Shown: positions 8,243 through 17,316, counted from the stretch's first letter. The stretch is 47,635 nt of DNA from Prevotella sp. (GCA_017960525.1 JAGCZA010000074.1:1-47635); one strand, 5' to 3'. Made by a program: numbers and translations. Notes: generated by a model from the letters alone, not told the origin.

Positions 8243-9196
8243 ATGAAAAGAAACAGAAAGCTGATACTGGCCACCACCGTGTTTCTGACGTTCACAGCCC
8301 TGGCCGCCTGGTCGCAAAAGCACTTTGTGTTCAGGCCACAATGGAAAGCGCAGGCACAGTTTGCAGGCTACTATGTCGCCCAGGACAAGGGCTTCTATAA
8401 GGATGAAGGCATCAGTGTCGACATAGTACACCCATCGGCCACGCAGTCGGCATTGAGCCGCGTGGAGGATGACAACATCGACGCCACAACCCTGCAGCTT
8501 TGCCAAGCCATGAAGATTGTGGATAATGGCGTGCCGCTGATTAACATCTTGCAGACATCAATGAACAATGCGCTGGTCATTGTGTCGAGGCGCGGCAAGA
8601 ACCCGCTGGAACAAAAGGGAGAACGTGTGGGCATCTGGAGGGCAGACTTCGGAGAGTTGGCTACGTTTATGTGTCAGAAAGAAGGGCTTGGCTACGAGTG
8701 GGTGTACTACGCATCGGAGATGAATCTTTTCATCAGGGGAGCCATCGATGCCATCGTGGCCATGAGCTACAACGAGTACTACCAACTGCTCCAGACGGGC
8801 ATCTATCTGACCGAAGACCAAGTCTACCGCTTCTGCGATCACGGATACAACATCCAGGAAGACGGCGTGTATATGCGACGCGACACCTACGAGCGCAACA
8901 AGGAGCAGGCCGTCAGGTTTGCCCGTGCCAGCAAGAAGGGATGGGAGTGGGCCGCCGCCCATCCCGACGAGACGCTGGAGATTGTGATGAAATACGTCAA
9001 CCTCAACCATGTGGCCACCAACCGGACGTTACAGAAGCTGATGCTCGACGAGGTGCTCCGACTACAGACCGACCGCGAGTCGGGGAAACGGGAGTTCAGC
9101 CTGCGCCCGGACATGGTCCGGCTGGCCAGCAGTCTCATGTTGGAGAACCACGCACTAAAACGCGAGGTCACATACGAACAACTTGTCAGAGAGTAG
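8243..9196 (+). CDS. NMT1/THI5-like periplasmic substrate-binding protein
   Basis: 317 aa with an N-terminal signal peptide (residues ~1-24, ending AAWSQ). The sequence FRPQWKAQAQFAGYYVAQDKGFYKDEGI is the hallmark of the NMT1/SsuA/ThiY-type binding-protein fold, where aromatic residues line the ligand pocket of thiamine-precursor, taurine or similar binders. No ABC permease or ATPase gene is nearby. Instead a dCache-SpoIIE phosphatase gene starts 5 bp after its stop, so it more likely delivers a ligand signal to that sensor than feeds a transporter. The ligand is unknown; a pyrimidine-like compound is the family default. Confidence 0.85.
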   Translation: MKRNRKLILATTVFLTFTALAAWSQKHFVFRPQWKAQAQFAGYYVAQDKGFYKDEGISVDIVHPSATQSALSRVEDDNIDATTLQLCQAMKIVDNGVPLINILQTSMNNALVIVSRRGKNPLEQKGERVGIWRADFGELATFMCQKEGLGYEWVYYASEMNLFIRGAIDAIVAMSYNEYYQLLQTGIYLTEDQVYRFCDHGYNIQEDGVYMRRDTYERNKEQAVRFARASKKGWEWAAAHPDETLEIVMKYVNLNHVATNRTLQKLMLDEVLRLQTDRESGKREFSLRPDMVRLASSLMLENHALKREVTYEQLVRE

Positions 9197-9201
9197 CCGT
9201 C

Positions 9202-11130
9202 ATGAAGAGTCCCCTGCAATACATCAAACAGTCACTCTCCATGAGACTCAGTCTGTGGATAGTGCTATTTGCCGCCGCCGTGTTCCTGGCTGCCCTCGGA
9301 TTCATGTTCGTTGAATCGCGCCGCACCGTACGCATAGAGGCCGAGAACCGCGCCTCAGAGGTGCTGGAGAGCACAGTTCAGCGCGTGAACGGCATCCTCG
9401 ACCACGTCGTGGTGGCCACCGACAACGTGGCATGGCTCGTGATGCGCCATCTGGACGCACCCGACTCGATGTTCATCTATTCACGATGCATCCTGGAGAA
9501 CAATTCCTACCTGAACGGCTGCTCCATCGCCTTCGAGCCTGACTTCTTCAAGAGTCGCGGCCGCTATTTCTCGGCCTACTCCTACAACGACAACGGCAAC
9601 ATACTAACCACGCAGGAAGGAAACGACCAGTACGAATACTTCTATATGGACTGGTATCAGCTGGTGAAGCTGCTCGACCGCCCCAGCTGGACGGAACCCT
9701 TCTTCGACTACAACATCAACGACATCTACTCGAAGGACATGATTGCCTCCTACTGCAAACCGCTGAAAACCCCAAATGGAAAGTATGTAGGCACTATTGC
9801 AGTAGACATATCGCTGGAATGGCTTTCAAGCACCATCTCTGCCGTGAAGCCCTACCCCAACTCCTACAGCATCATGATTGGCGAGGGCGGCACCTACTTC
9901 GTGCATCCCGACTCCACCAAGCTGTTCTATGAAAGCATTTTCACCAGCTCGCTGGTGAAGCCTGACCCAGATCTGACATCCCTTGGCAATGCCATGCAGC
10001 GCGGCGAGGAAGGCATGAAACAGCTGCGTCTCGAAGGCGAAGACTGCTACGTCTTCTACAAACCACTCAGCACCACAGGGTGGAGTATGGCCATCGTGTG
10101 CCCTGAAAGCGACATCTACAGCGGCTACAACCGTCTGCAGCAGACGGTGACAGTCATTGTGCTGGTCGGACTGCTGCTCATGCTGATAGTGTTCAGCCGC
10201 ATCGTGGGATGGGAGCTGAAGCCACTAAAAAGACTGGCCCGACTGACGGACACCATTGCCAGCGGAAACTTCGACGTGGAACTACCCGCAGGCCATCGCA
10301 CTGACGAAATCGGCCAGCTGACCAAATCGTTCGGCAACATGCAGCACTCGCTGGTAACCTATATCGACGAACTGAAGCAGACCACAGCAATGAAAGCCTC
10401 CATCGAGAGCGAACTCAAAGTGGCCAGCGACATACAGATGAGCATGGTGCCCAGAATATTCCCGGCATTCCCCAACCGAGAAGACATCGACATCTACGCC
10501 TCGATGACACCGGCAAAGGAAGTTGGCGGCGACCTCTACGATTTCTTCGTAGATAACGAAAGACTCTACTTCTGCCTCGGAGACGTGTCGGGCAAAGGAA
10601 TTCCCGCATCGCTCTTTATGGCAGTCACCCGCAACCTTTTCCGCATCGTTGCCCAACAGGGCAAATCGCCGGTAGAGATTGCGGAACAAACGAATGTCTT
10701 CCTGGCGAAGGATAATGAAGCGGGTATGTTTGTCACTATGTTTATAGGTATGGCCGACCTGAAGACTGGACGGCTCGACTTCTGCAACTGCGGCCACACC
10801 CCTCCCATCATCGACGGCAAGTTCATCAAGCTGGAGCACGATAACCAACCGCTCGGACTTTGGGAGGAAGCCCCTTTCTACGGCGAGTCAATCGACGACA
10901 TCAGGGGCAGGCAGATGCTCATCTACACCGACGGCCTCAACGAGGCAGAAAACACCAACCAGGAACTTTTGGGCGAAAACCGCCTGCTGGAGCTGATGAG
11001 CAGTGCCTCCGACCTCAGTTCCAAGGAAGTCATTGAGATGCTAAGGAAGTCGGTCGAGAACCACCGTGCCGGTGCCGAGCCTAACGATGACCTGACCCTA
11101 ATGTGTCTGAAGATAATAAAATCTACTTAA
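9202..11130 (+). CDS. Membrane sensor phosphatase: dCache-HAMP-SpoIIE (RsbU-like PP2C)
   Basis: 642 aa from the ATG at 9202. An in-frame extension back to 8671 overlaps the binding-protein gene and is not real. TM1 at ~16-38, a periplasmic dCache-like region (~40-315, including FYMDWYQLVK and GTIAVDISLEWL), TM2 at ~318-337, HAMP (~338-392, P-L-K-R then DEIGQLTKSF), and a SpoIIE/PP2C domain (~430-640). Metal-binding acidic residues are seen in GGDLYDFF, LGDVSGKG, YTDGLNEA and PNDDLTL. Such proteins dephosphorylate anti-sigma-factor antagonists (STAS proteins) in partner-switching pathways. No STAS or anti-sigma kinase gene is in this window, so the target is elsewhere. Confidence 0.92.
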   Translation: MKSPLQYIKQSLSMRLSLWIVLFAAAVFLAALGFMFVESRRTVRIEAENRASEVLESTVQRVNGILDHVVVATDNVAWLVMRHLDAPDSMFIYSRCILENNSYLNGCSIAFEPDFFKSRGRYFSAYSYNDNGNILTTQEGNDQYEYFYMDWYQLVKLLDRPSWTEPFFDYNINDIYSKDMIASYCKPLKTPNGKYVGTIAVDISLEWLSSTISAVKPYPNSYSIMIGEGGTYFVHPDSTKLFYESIFTSSLVKPDPDLTSLGNAMQRGEEGMKQLRLEGEDCYVFYKPLSTTGWSMAIVCPESDIYSGYNRLQQTVTVIVLVGLLLMLIVFSRIVGWELKPLKRLARLTDTIASGNFDVELPAGHRTDEIGQLTKSFGNMQHSLVTYIDELKQTTAMKASIESELKVASDIQMSMVPRIFPAFPNREDIDIYASMTPAKEVGGDLYDFFVDNERLYFCLGDVSGKGIPASLFMAVTRNLFRIVAQQGKSPVEIAEQTNVFLAKDNEAGMFVTMFIGMADLKTGRLDFCNCGHTPPIIDGKFIKLEHDNQPLGLWEEAPFYGESIDDIRGRQMLIYTDGLNEAENTNQELLGENRLLELMSSASDLSSKEVIEMLRKSVENHRAGAEPNDDLTLMCLKIIKST

Positions 11131-11141
11131 AAACCGTGTCG

Positions 11142-12062
11142 CTACAGATGTTTCCTTTTTAGCCAGAACGCCAGAGTAGACTTCAGCCCGATGTATTTCA
11201 GATACCCAGATCGTAGTGCCCTCCAAAACACAGCCGGCTTCTCACGCATCGGAATCAGATGCCCCGTATAAAACGCCTTCTCTAACGTATAGCGCGCAAA
11301 TTTCCTAATAATGGGCGAGTCCTGAAACTTGAACAGCTCGTCGAATACGGTCATATAGCAGTTTAAGTTCCTCTTGCTATAGCCCTTCCCCACAATTGAC
11401 GTATTCCTCACCCTATGTTTTATGAACCGTTGGGCGATGTAGAATATGCTGTTAGTTTGTAGCAGTAGTTGTGGCGTAAACAATTCGTCTTCGTGAATGA
11501 TGCCACGAAAGAAGTTCAGCTGGAGTTTTTCAAGATAGTCTGCCTTAATGAACTGAAGCCACACCACGGCGTTGTGCTTTCCCGTATCTAACAACAGGTT
11601 CATCAGTTCGTTGCCTTTGTAGCGTTTGTCTTCTTGGAGTATGCTGGACCTGTTGTAGTCCCATGGCAGTGGCCTGGCACCCTTCTCGTAGATAATGTCG
11701 GCATCAAAGATGCAGACATCGGCATCGTGTTGGTGAGCTGTGGCGTAACACATTTCCAAAGCATGAGTGTCCACAATGTCATCAGAATCCATGAAGTATA
11801 TATATTTACCTTTGCAGAGAACCAACCCTGTGTTTCTAGCACCTGATAATCCTTGGTTTTCCTGACTGAAATATTTCACCCGACTATCTCGTGACTGAAA
11901 CTCCTTCAGTATCTCCTCACTATTATCTGTAGAGCCATCGTTTACGGCAATGATTTCAATATCCTTCAGCGTCTGGTTCACTAAGGATTCCAAAGCCTCT
12001 CTGAGGTATGGCTCTACGTTATACACTGGTAATATAACACTAACTTTCACAATACCATTCAT
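11142..12062 (-). CDS. Family 2 glycosyltransferase
   Basis: 306 aa from the ATG at 12062; an ATG at 12092 lies upstream of the promoter box. GT-A fold with KVSVILPVYNVEPYLREALESL at the N-terminus, IIAVNDGSTDNS for nucleotide binding, NTGL, and a DxD-type FMDSDD for the metal. The C-terminal region (HEDELF) is typical of capsule/O-antigen GT2 enzymes. It is cytosolic or membrane-associated and adds one sugar to a lipid-linked glycan; donor and acceptor cannot be told. It has its own promoter and converges on the SpoIIE gene, 11 bp apart, at the edge of the polysaccharide locus. Confidence 0.9.
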   Translation of the reverse strand: MNGIVKVSVILPVYNVEPYLREALESLVNQTLKDIEIIAVNDGSTDNSEEILKEFQSRDSRVKYFSQENQGLSGARNTGLVLCKGKYIYFMDSDDIVDTHALEMCYATAHQHDADVCIFDADIIYEKGARPLPWDYNRSSILQEDKRYKGNELMNLLLDTGKHNAVVWLQFIKADYLEKLQLNFFRGIIHEDELFTPQLLLQTNSIFYIAQRFIKHRVRNTSIVGKGYSKRNLNCYMTVFDELFKFQDSPIIRKFARYTLEKAFYTGHLIPMREKPAVFWRALRSGYLKYIGLKSTLAFWLKRKHL

Positions 12063-12081
12063 TCTCGACACATTTAGGCCA

Positions 12082-12089
12082 CAAAGATA
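12082..12089 (-). promoter_or_regulatory. Promoter -7 box (TATCTTTG) of the GT2 gene
   Basis: TATCTTTG reading leftward, 20 bp upstream of the ATG at 12062. It excludes the upstream in-frame ATG at 12092. Confidence 0.6.
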
Positions 12090-12129
12090 CAAAAAGGCGC
12101 TGAAACTATAGACACTTTTTACAGAAATT

Positions 12130-12166
12130 TACATCGTTTATTTGGTCATTTGCAAAAAACGATGTA
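12130..12166. promoter_or_regulatory. Perfect 10-bp inverted repeat overlapping a promoter
   Basis: TACATCGTTT at 12130-12139 and AAACGATGTA at 12157-12166 are exact complements separated by 17 bp. The right arm runs into the -7 box at 12165. The span covers the -33 to -7 region, where a dimeric repressor would sit. Confidence 0.55.
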
Positions 12167-12172
12167 TTTTTG
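12165..12172 (+). promoter_or_regulatory. Promoter -7 box (TATTTTTG) before the ATPase remnant and ATP-grasp gene
   Basis: TATTTTTGC, 18 bp before the remnant's ATG at 12190. This is the same spacing as the intact ATPase copy (box 6471-6478, ATG 6497), so promoter and gene start were duplicated together. It is the only promoter I see for the ATP-grasp gene. Confidence 0.6.
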
Positions 12173-12189
12173 CAGCAAAATATAGAGCC

Positions 12190-12366
12190 ATGGCAGACTT
12201 CAAGCGCATACCCTACGGAATCTCCAACTTCAAGCAGCTGAGGTGGGAGGGCCTCTATTGGACTCTTTCGACGAGGCGGCACTACAAGACAACTGGCGTC
12301 GGATTCTTAGTGCAGTTGCGGGGATATGAGCCACAGAAAATGGAGGAAATAGAGAGGATAGCATAA
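12190..12366 (+). pseudogene. Remnant of an AAA-ATPase/DUF1703 gene (internal deletions and frameshift)
   Basis: Residues 1-18 match the start of the protein encoded at 6497 (MADFKRIPYGISNFKQLR). The sequence then jumps to the region encoding DSFDEAAL..NWR, which is readable only in the +1 frame. It ends back in frame with the C-terminal tail VQLRGYEPQKMEEI, matching VQMRGHELQKMEEI. About 1.5 kb of a 1.7-kb gene is missing in at least two deletions. No intact ATPase or nuclease domain is left. It sits between the GT2 gene and the ATP-grasp gene, and its promoter is intact. Confidence 0.85.
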
Positions 12367-12377
12367 AATTGTCGAAA

Positions 12378-13535
12378 ATGAATTCAGACATAAAGAATCA
12401 TAAATTCATCATCATCGGTAGCGACCACTCAAACACGCTTGGGCAAATCCGTTGTTTGGGAGAGAAAGGCATCCGCCCCATCGTGGTCATTACGGAGAAA
12501 AAGCCCTTTCTGATTACCAAGAGCAAATACCTGGGCGAGTTACATCAGGTGGACTCCATCGCCGAAGCGCCCCGTTATGTGGCGGAACATTGGGGCAACG
12601 AGCCAGTCAAGCCGTTCCTCTATACCGACCGCGATGACTTCATGTGTGCCATAGACGACTGTTACGACCTGCTCGACGAGAAGTTCTACTTCTGGAATGC
12701 CGGCGAAAAAGGACGCATCCGCAAACTCATCAACAAGGAGGAGCAGATGGCTTTGGCGAAGGAATGTGGGCTGAACGTCATTCCTACGGAGCGGGTAAAA
12801 CGAGGCGAGTTGCCAAAGTTTCTTGAGTATCCTATATTCACCAAGGCCACGAACTCGCTGAACCCTTTCTGGAAAGCCAACGTCTTTGTCTGCCAAAACG
12901 AAACGGAACTTTTAGAAGCCTATAAGCACATGGGCATCGACGACGTGCTGTTGCAGAAGTATTTAAAGAAAAAGGACGAAACTCCTATTGAGGGTATCAG
13001 TATCGACGGAGGCAGGGAAGTCAAATTGCTTGCAAAGAAAACTTCATTCCGCTTTGAGCCAAACGGCTTTGGATTGTTTAGTCAGCTTCTGCCATTCGAT
13101 GACGACGCTTTGGAACAAAAAGTCAAGGCTTTTATGCAGAAAGCGCATTACACGGGCATCTTTGAAGTGGAGTTCATTGTCGACGAGTCAGGTGAGAATT
13201 ATTTCCTTGAGGTGAACTTCCGAAACACGATGTTCAACCATGCCTGTGCCAACTGTGGCATCAACATCTTGTGGCTCTTTGCCAAGTGGACGCTGGAGAA
13301 CCATATTGATACCAACGACGTAATGTTTGACACTAATAATCCCTACGTAATGTATGAACTGGACGACCTGAAAGGCTCCGTTTTCTCAGGCCAGATTAGT
13401 TTCTTTTCCTGGTTGCGCGATTTCCTCAAAACGGGATCCTTTCTTTATATTGACAAACACGATATGGGGCCTTTCTGGGCCTTGTTATGGCAGAAGACCA
13501 CACACGCCATTAGGGGCATACTGAGGCTTAACTGA
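12378..13535 (+). CDS. ATP-grasp domain protein in the polysaccharide locus
   Basis: 385 aa from the ATG at 12378; a TTG three codons upstream is possible. The N-terminal preATP-grasp-like domain (FIIIGSDHSNTLGQIRCLGEKGI) is followed by an ATP-grasp fold: LINKEEQMALAKECG, PIFTKATNSL, then the metal-binding FEVEFIVDESGENYFLEVNFRN. ATP-grasp enzymes ligate a carboxylate to an amine or thiol through an acyl phosphate. In glycan loci such proteins may add amino acids or modify sugars, but the substrate is not evident. It stops 4 bp from the convergent GT2 stop at 13540, and starts 11 bp after the pseudogene whose promoter it probably uses. Confidence 0.85.
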   Translation: MNSDIKNHKFIIIGSDHSNTLGQIRCLGEKGIRPIVVITEKKPFLITKSKYLGELHQVDSIAEAPRYVAEHWGNEPVKPFLYTDRDDFMCAIDDCYDLLDEKFYFWNAGEKGRIRKLINKEEQMALAKECGLNVIPTERVKRGELPKFLEYPIFTKATNSLNPFWKANVFVCQNETELLEAYKHMGIDDVLLQKYLKKKDETPIEGISIDGGREVKLLAKKTSFRFEPNGFGLFSQLLPFDDDALEQKVKAFMQKAHYTGIFEVEFIVDESGENYFLEVNFRNTMFNHACANCGINILWLFAKWTLENHIDTNDVMFDTNNPYVMYELDDLKGSVFSGQISFFSWLRDFLKTGSFLYIDKHDMGPFWALLWQKTTHAIRGILRLN

Positions 13536-13539
13536 ATAA

Positions 13540-14571
13540 TCAGTTTCTGAAGAAGCCTTTCTTTTGGCAAACATATTCCATAAGCCACACGGACAGACGA
13601 GGTGGAAGGATGCCTGTCAGATAGTAGAACAGATTCTCGTTCCTGTGTTGACAGAACCTCAGTATTTCTGAGAGGGAGGCAGGGTGCTTCATGGCGTTGC
13701 GAACAGACTTGAGGGGCAGTGGCTGACTGAACTTCTGCCGATGCTTGATTAGCCCGCCCATGTCGTAAAAGCAATTTTTCATCACCACGGTACATTTGCC
13801 GCTATAGAAATTAGTGCCCTTCCACCGGCTGCAGCTGCGCTTTATCTCTTCGCAAAGCTGGAAAGCCCGGTTGGCCTCTTCTATCCCTATTGATGTGCGC
13901 GCCCGCTTGCTCATGAGGGAGTCTGTGCGTATGACGTAGTGATAGGTCTGTGTGGGCAGGAACACGGCTCTTTCTACGAGGGGGTGATATAGCTCGTTGA
14001 AGGCTATGTCCTCCTGATAGCGGATGTTGGGGAAGAGCAGGTGGTTGTCGTGCAGAAAGCTGGTTCGGAAGAGGATGTTCCACACGGTGATGGGGACATG
14101 GACATTGGGGGTCATATAGGCATAGGCGACGAACTCTCCTTTGGAGAGGAACTGCCGGTCTGGGAGCAAGTCGTCGTCGCCAGTCCAGGTCTTGTCGCCT
14201 TCCTGCTTGATGGTGGAGCCATAGACGACATCGGCCTGATATTTTTCTGCGGACTGATAGAGCAGCGACAGGGTGTTGGGAATGATAAAGTCGTCGGAGT
14301 CCATGAAATAGATATACTGGCCCTTGGCGTTCTTGATGACGGTGTTTCTGGCTTCGGCGAGGCCTTTGTTCTCGTCGTGCCTGATGACGCGCACGCGGCT
14401 GCCCTTTGGATGGGAGGCTGCGAGGTGGTTGATGATGGCCATAGAGCCGTCTGTCCCGCAGTCGTCGACGACAATGATTTCTATGTCATCGAAATCTTGG
14501 TTGAGGGCTGAGGTGAGGCTGCGGTGTACGTATCCTTCAACATTATATACGGGAAAGCCGATGGTTATCAT
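13540..14571 (-). CDS. Family 2 glycosyltransferase
   Basis: 343 aa from the ATG at 14571 (MITIGFPVYNVEGYVHRSL). The longer frame to 14757 runs into the flippase gene and has a non-protein-like composition. GT-A motifs: IIVVDDCGTDGS, DENKGLAEARN, and the DxD-type FMDSDDFII; YQEDIAFN occurs further on. It is the last gene of the leftward LruC-GT4-flippase-GT2 operon, 38 bp after the flippase. That gap is a run of AT-rich near-repeats (AAGAATT units). It probably adds one sugar to the repeat unit; specificity is unknown. Confidence 0.9.
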   Translation of the reverse strand: MITIGFPVYNVEGYVHRSLTSALNQDFDDIEIIVVDDCGTDGSMAIINHLAASHPKGSRVRVIRHDENKGLAEARNTVIKNAKGQYIYFMDSDDFIIPNTLSLLYQSAEKYQADVVYGSTIKQEGDKTWTGDDDLLPDRQFLSKGEFVAYAYMTPNVHVPITVWNILFRTSFLHDNHLLFPNIRYQEDIAFNELYHPLVERAVFLPTQTYHYVIRTDSLMSKRARTSIGIEEANRAFQLCEEIKRSCSRWKGTNFYSGKCTVVMKNCFYDMGGLIKHRQKFSQPLPLKSVRNAMKHPASLSEILRFCQHRNENLFYYLTGILPPRLSVWLMEYVCQKKGFFRN

Positions 14572-14609
14572 ATAAAGATTAAAGAATTGAAGAATTAAAG
14601 AATAATGGG

Positions 14610-16142
14610 CTATGGTTTGTGAAAAGGTATTCTTGCGACTAAATCTTTTCCACCTGGGCATAACAGATAGACGAGAAGGGAATAAAGAATAATGACGGGA
14701 GCGGTGATGCAGAGGGCATAGAGCAGGATGTCCTGGATGGTGGCCTCTGCATGCCAACCAGAAAGGGTCTCAAGGGCATAGTTGAGGAGGAGGCATGCAA
14801 CGAGCAGGAGGGCATGGATGAGGATGTTTTTCCAGTAATGGAGCACGGACTCTTTAAGCCCATCCCTGTAAAGGTAATAGGGTTTCCAGATGACGACTAT
14901 CAATATGAGGCTGACCATCTTGCCCAACAATATACCTACGAGGCCATAGTAATAACCGACAAGAATGGTAATGGACACATTGATGATGCCCTCTGCATAG
15001 GCTGCCCACACATCGCCATAGAGTCCGTAGGCATTGAGGAAGAGGTCGACGGAGGGGCGTGTGAGCATCACGTACATAATGGCGAGGATGAGCACGACGA
15101 GATGGTTGGCGAGCACATACTGCGGCCCCACCCACCAGCTGATGATGGGATTGATGAGGAAGGTGAGGGCAATAATGAAAACACCCGTTGTCCAATAGCG
15201 GAAGGTGGCATATTCCCAGAACACCTTATGAATGTTCCACTTGTTGTCCTCGGCCACCAGGTTGCCGATGCTGGCGTTCATTCCTACGAACACATTGCTG
15301 AACAACCCGGTCAGCTTGCCAACGATCATGGTATAATTGCCATAGAAGGCTACCATCTGAAGGGACTCGAAGGCGAATATGAGTATCTCGTCGCTGCGTG
15401 AAAGAAAGAAATCCTTCATGCGGTGGACGAAAATCTGTTTGGACTTCTGAAGGATTTCGGGATATTTCTTCAAAATGGTTCGCCCCTTGCTCTTGCTGCT
15501 TTTCAACCAAGGATATTCACGGGCGATGACATAATTCAACACCACACAGGTGAACAGATTGAAGACAATTTCCATACCCACCCACAGATAGGGATTCTTG
15601 TAGTAATAGACGAGTCCGATCTGAACCAGCGTCCTGAGAATGGCTCCCGTCTGAGTCCAAATGGACACTTTATAGGTCTTTTGGTCGCTGTCAAGCAAGA
15701 TGCGCTTATAATTTATGAAGTAGCCCAAAAGGTTGGAGCCGAGGATAACATAGAAGGAGAAATAGATGATGCCGTAGGAGAGCTCCTCATTTGAAAAAAC
15801 GAATGGAAAAGAAGCGCTGACAAGGATGCCGCCAACCAAAACGATAGTGCCGATAATCCGATAGAGGTAGCCGTAAAGAGATACAATCTCATTGATTTTC
15901 AGATGGTCGTTCTCCTCTATGGGCTTATACAGGAAATAGGCAATGCAAGTGCCAATTCCTATCTCGGAGATATTGAGGAAGTTCAGGATACTGCCCAGAG
16001 TCGTGGTGAGGCCCATAAAGCTGTCGCCCAGACATTCCAGAAATATCCGCCGGGAGAAGAACGTCAGAAACATGGACAGAAAGTAGAATACGAATCCTAC
16101 TTTCGCATTCATAACTGTCTTATGTACTCTTTCAGATGCCAT
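14610..16142 (-). CDS. Polysaccharide flippase (Wzx/PST-type, MOP superfamily)
   Basis: 510 aa, strongly hydrophobic with about 12-14 membrane segments. The N-terminal NAKVGFVFYFLSMFLTFFSRRIFLECLG and the following LGSILNFLNISEIGIGTCIAYFLYKPI match Wzx-like exporters, which flip undecaprenyl-linked glycan repeat units across the inner membrane. The start overlaps the end of the GT4 gene by 11 bp, implying translational coupling. With a Wzy-like polymerase and Wzc-like co-polymerase nearby, a Wzx/Wzy-dependent pathway is indicated. Confidence 0.9.
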   Translation of the reverse strand: MASERVHKTVMNAKVGFVFYFLSMFLTFFSRRIFLECLGDSFMGLTTTLGSILNFLNISEIGIGTCIAYFLYKPIEENDHLKINEIVSLYGYLYRIIGTIVLVGGILVSASFPFVFSNEELSYGIIYFSFYVILGSNLLGYFINYKRILLDSDQKTYKVSIWTQTGAILRTLVQIGLVYYYKNPYLWVGMEIVFNLFTCVVLNYVIAREYPWLKSSKSKGRTILKKYPEILQKSKQIFVHRMKDFFLSRSDEILIFAFESLQMVAFYGNYTMIVGKLTGLFSNVFVGMNASIGNLVAEDNKWNIHKVFWEYATFRYWTTGVFIIALTFLINPIISWWVGPQYVLANHLVVLILAIMYVMLTRPSVDLFLNAYGLYGDVWAAYAEGIINVSITILVGYYYGLVGILLGKMVSLILIVVIWKPYYLYRDGLKESVLHYWKNILIHALLLVACLLLNYALETLSGWHAEATIQDILLYALCITAPVIILYSLLVYLLCPGGKDLVARIPFHKP

Positions 16143-17313
16143 ATTCTTCTATCGCCTTGAAAAACGTTTCTGAATATGTCTCTTTGGAGAACCGAGGGGA
16201 GAAGTGGTTGCCCGTGAAAACAGCATAGTTGTCTTTTATTTGCAGAATGGCATCGGCAAGCTGTTGGGGTAAGTTCCTGTCCTTGTCGACAAGGATGTGC
16301 TTCTGGCCAACGAGTGTTTCGGGGATGCCGCCGTCATTGGTGGCAATTACTGGCAAGCCCATAGCACAGGCCTCAATGCAGGTCATGCCCAGGGCCTCGT
16401 TGATGCATGAGGGTACGACTGCCACGTTGGCAAGACTGAGATAGGCAGGCAGCTGCTCGTAGCGAACAAAGCCTGTAAACCGCACCTTTTCACCCATCTT
16501 GCGTCCCATCTCGTGGAGTTCATCCAGATAGGGATTGCTGCTGACGCTGTCGGCATAGTTGTCGCCTCCAACCACGAGCAGTTTGATGTCGGGCTCATCT
16601 TTTAATAATTGTATGGCTTCAACAAGTTCCTTAACGCCTTTCTTGGGAACTATACGGCCAGTATAGATAACAATGAAATCCTTAGCATTGAAACCAAAAG
16701 ATTGACGCGTTATTGTTGTTTTTCGATTGTCATGATTGGGAGAGAATGTCTTGTCATCCAGCCCATTATAAACGACAACGGCTTTGGTGGGTAAGCCAAC
16801 AGACAAAATTCTACTCTTGATATACTCAGAAACACAGATGAAACCATCATTGGCTTTGATGAGGGCTTCCACTTGTGGCGAGTCAGGACTGACAAGGTCT
16901 GTGTGGATATGTGAGATAACAGGAGTGTTCAGCCGCTGCCTCAATTTCAACGCATAGCCAGGGCGGTTCTCCAGGATAATCAGGTCGTAATGCTGTCTTT
17001 TGAGTATTTTATAGGCCTGTTCAAAGAAATACTCCAACTGGTAATGGTAGTAGTCGTGCCGATGGGTTATTCCGTATAGTTTGGCCTTCATACGCGACCA
17101 CACGCTATACCTATTAATATAGATATAGCGTGTGGCTTTTGCCGGCAATGCCGGATGATGATGGACAGCAGGATGAAAAACACTGAACACCGTGATATCG
17201 TGCAACTGATGTTGCTCATTGTATTCAAGATAGAAGTCGATGAGATTCTCAGCGGCTCCACCTTGAACTGCAGGCACGGGCAGTATCCCGGATGTCAGAA
17301 CGGCTATTACCAT
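16132..17313 (-). CDS. Family 4 glycosyltransferase (GT-B fold)
   Basis: 393 aa. The N-terminal acceptor domain has the glycine-rich VPAVQGGAAENLI loop. The C-terminal donor domain has YTGRIVPKKGVKELVEA, VRFTGFVRYEQLPAYLSLANVAVVPS and the EX7E motif EALGMTCIE. These are retaining glycosyltransferase hallmarks of family GT4. The start at 17313 is 3 bp after the LruC stop, and the stop overlaps the flippase start. It works in the cytosol on a lipid-linked glycan; the transferred sugar is unknown. Confidence 0.92.
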   Translation of the reverse strand: MVIAVLTSGILPVPAVQGGAAENLIDFYLEYNEQHQLHDITVFSVFHPAVHHHPALPAKATRYIYINRYSVWSRMKAKLYGITHRHDYYHYQLEYFFEQAYKILKRQHYDLIILENRPGYALKLRQRLNTPVISHIHTDLVSPDSPQVEALIKANDGFICVSEYIKSRILSVGLPTKAVVVYNGLDDKTFSPNHDNRKTTITRQSFGFNAKDFIVIYTGRIVPKKGVKELVEAIQLLKDEPDIKLLVVGGDNYADSVSSNPYLDELHEMGRKMGEKVRFTGFVRYEQLPAYLSLANVAVVPSCINEALGMTCIEACAMGLPVIATNDGGIPETLVGQKHILVDKDRNLPQQLADAILQIKDNYAVFTGNHFSPRFSKETYSETFFKAIEEYGI

Positions 17314-17316
17314 CAG

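Noticed and set aside
8243-9196. Thiamine-precursor transporter component ThiY
   Set aside because: No thiamine biosynthesis or ABC transport genes adjoin it and no TPP riboswitch is visible; only the fold-level family call is supported.
8671-9201. N-terminal extension of the SpoIIE protein
   Set aside because: It lies out of frame inside the substrate-binding-protein gene and is Arg/Pro-rich shadow sequence.
12130-12166. Invertible promoter of the Bacteroides capsule type
   Set aside because: Arms of 10 bp and a 17-bp spacer are too short for the known site-specific inversions, and no recombinase gene is nearby; a repressor site is more plausible.
14572-14609. Phase-variable repeat between the flippase and GT2 genes (AAGAATT-like units)
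   Set aside because: The units are imperfect and lie between genes, so slippage would not shift a frame; it looks like AT-rich spacer.
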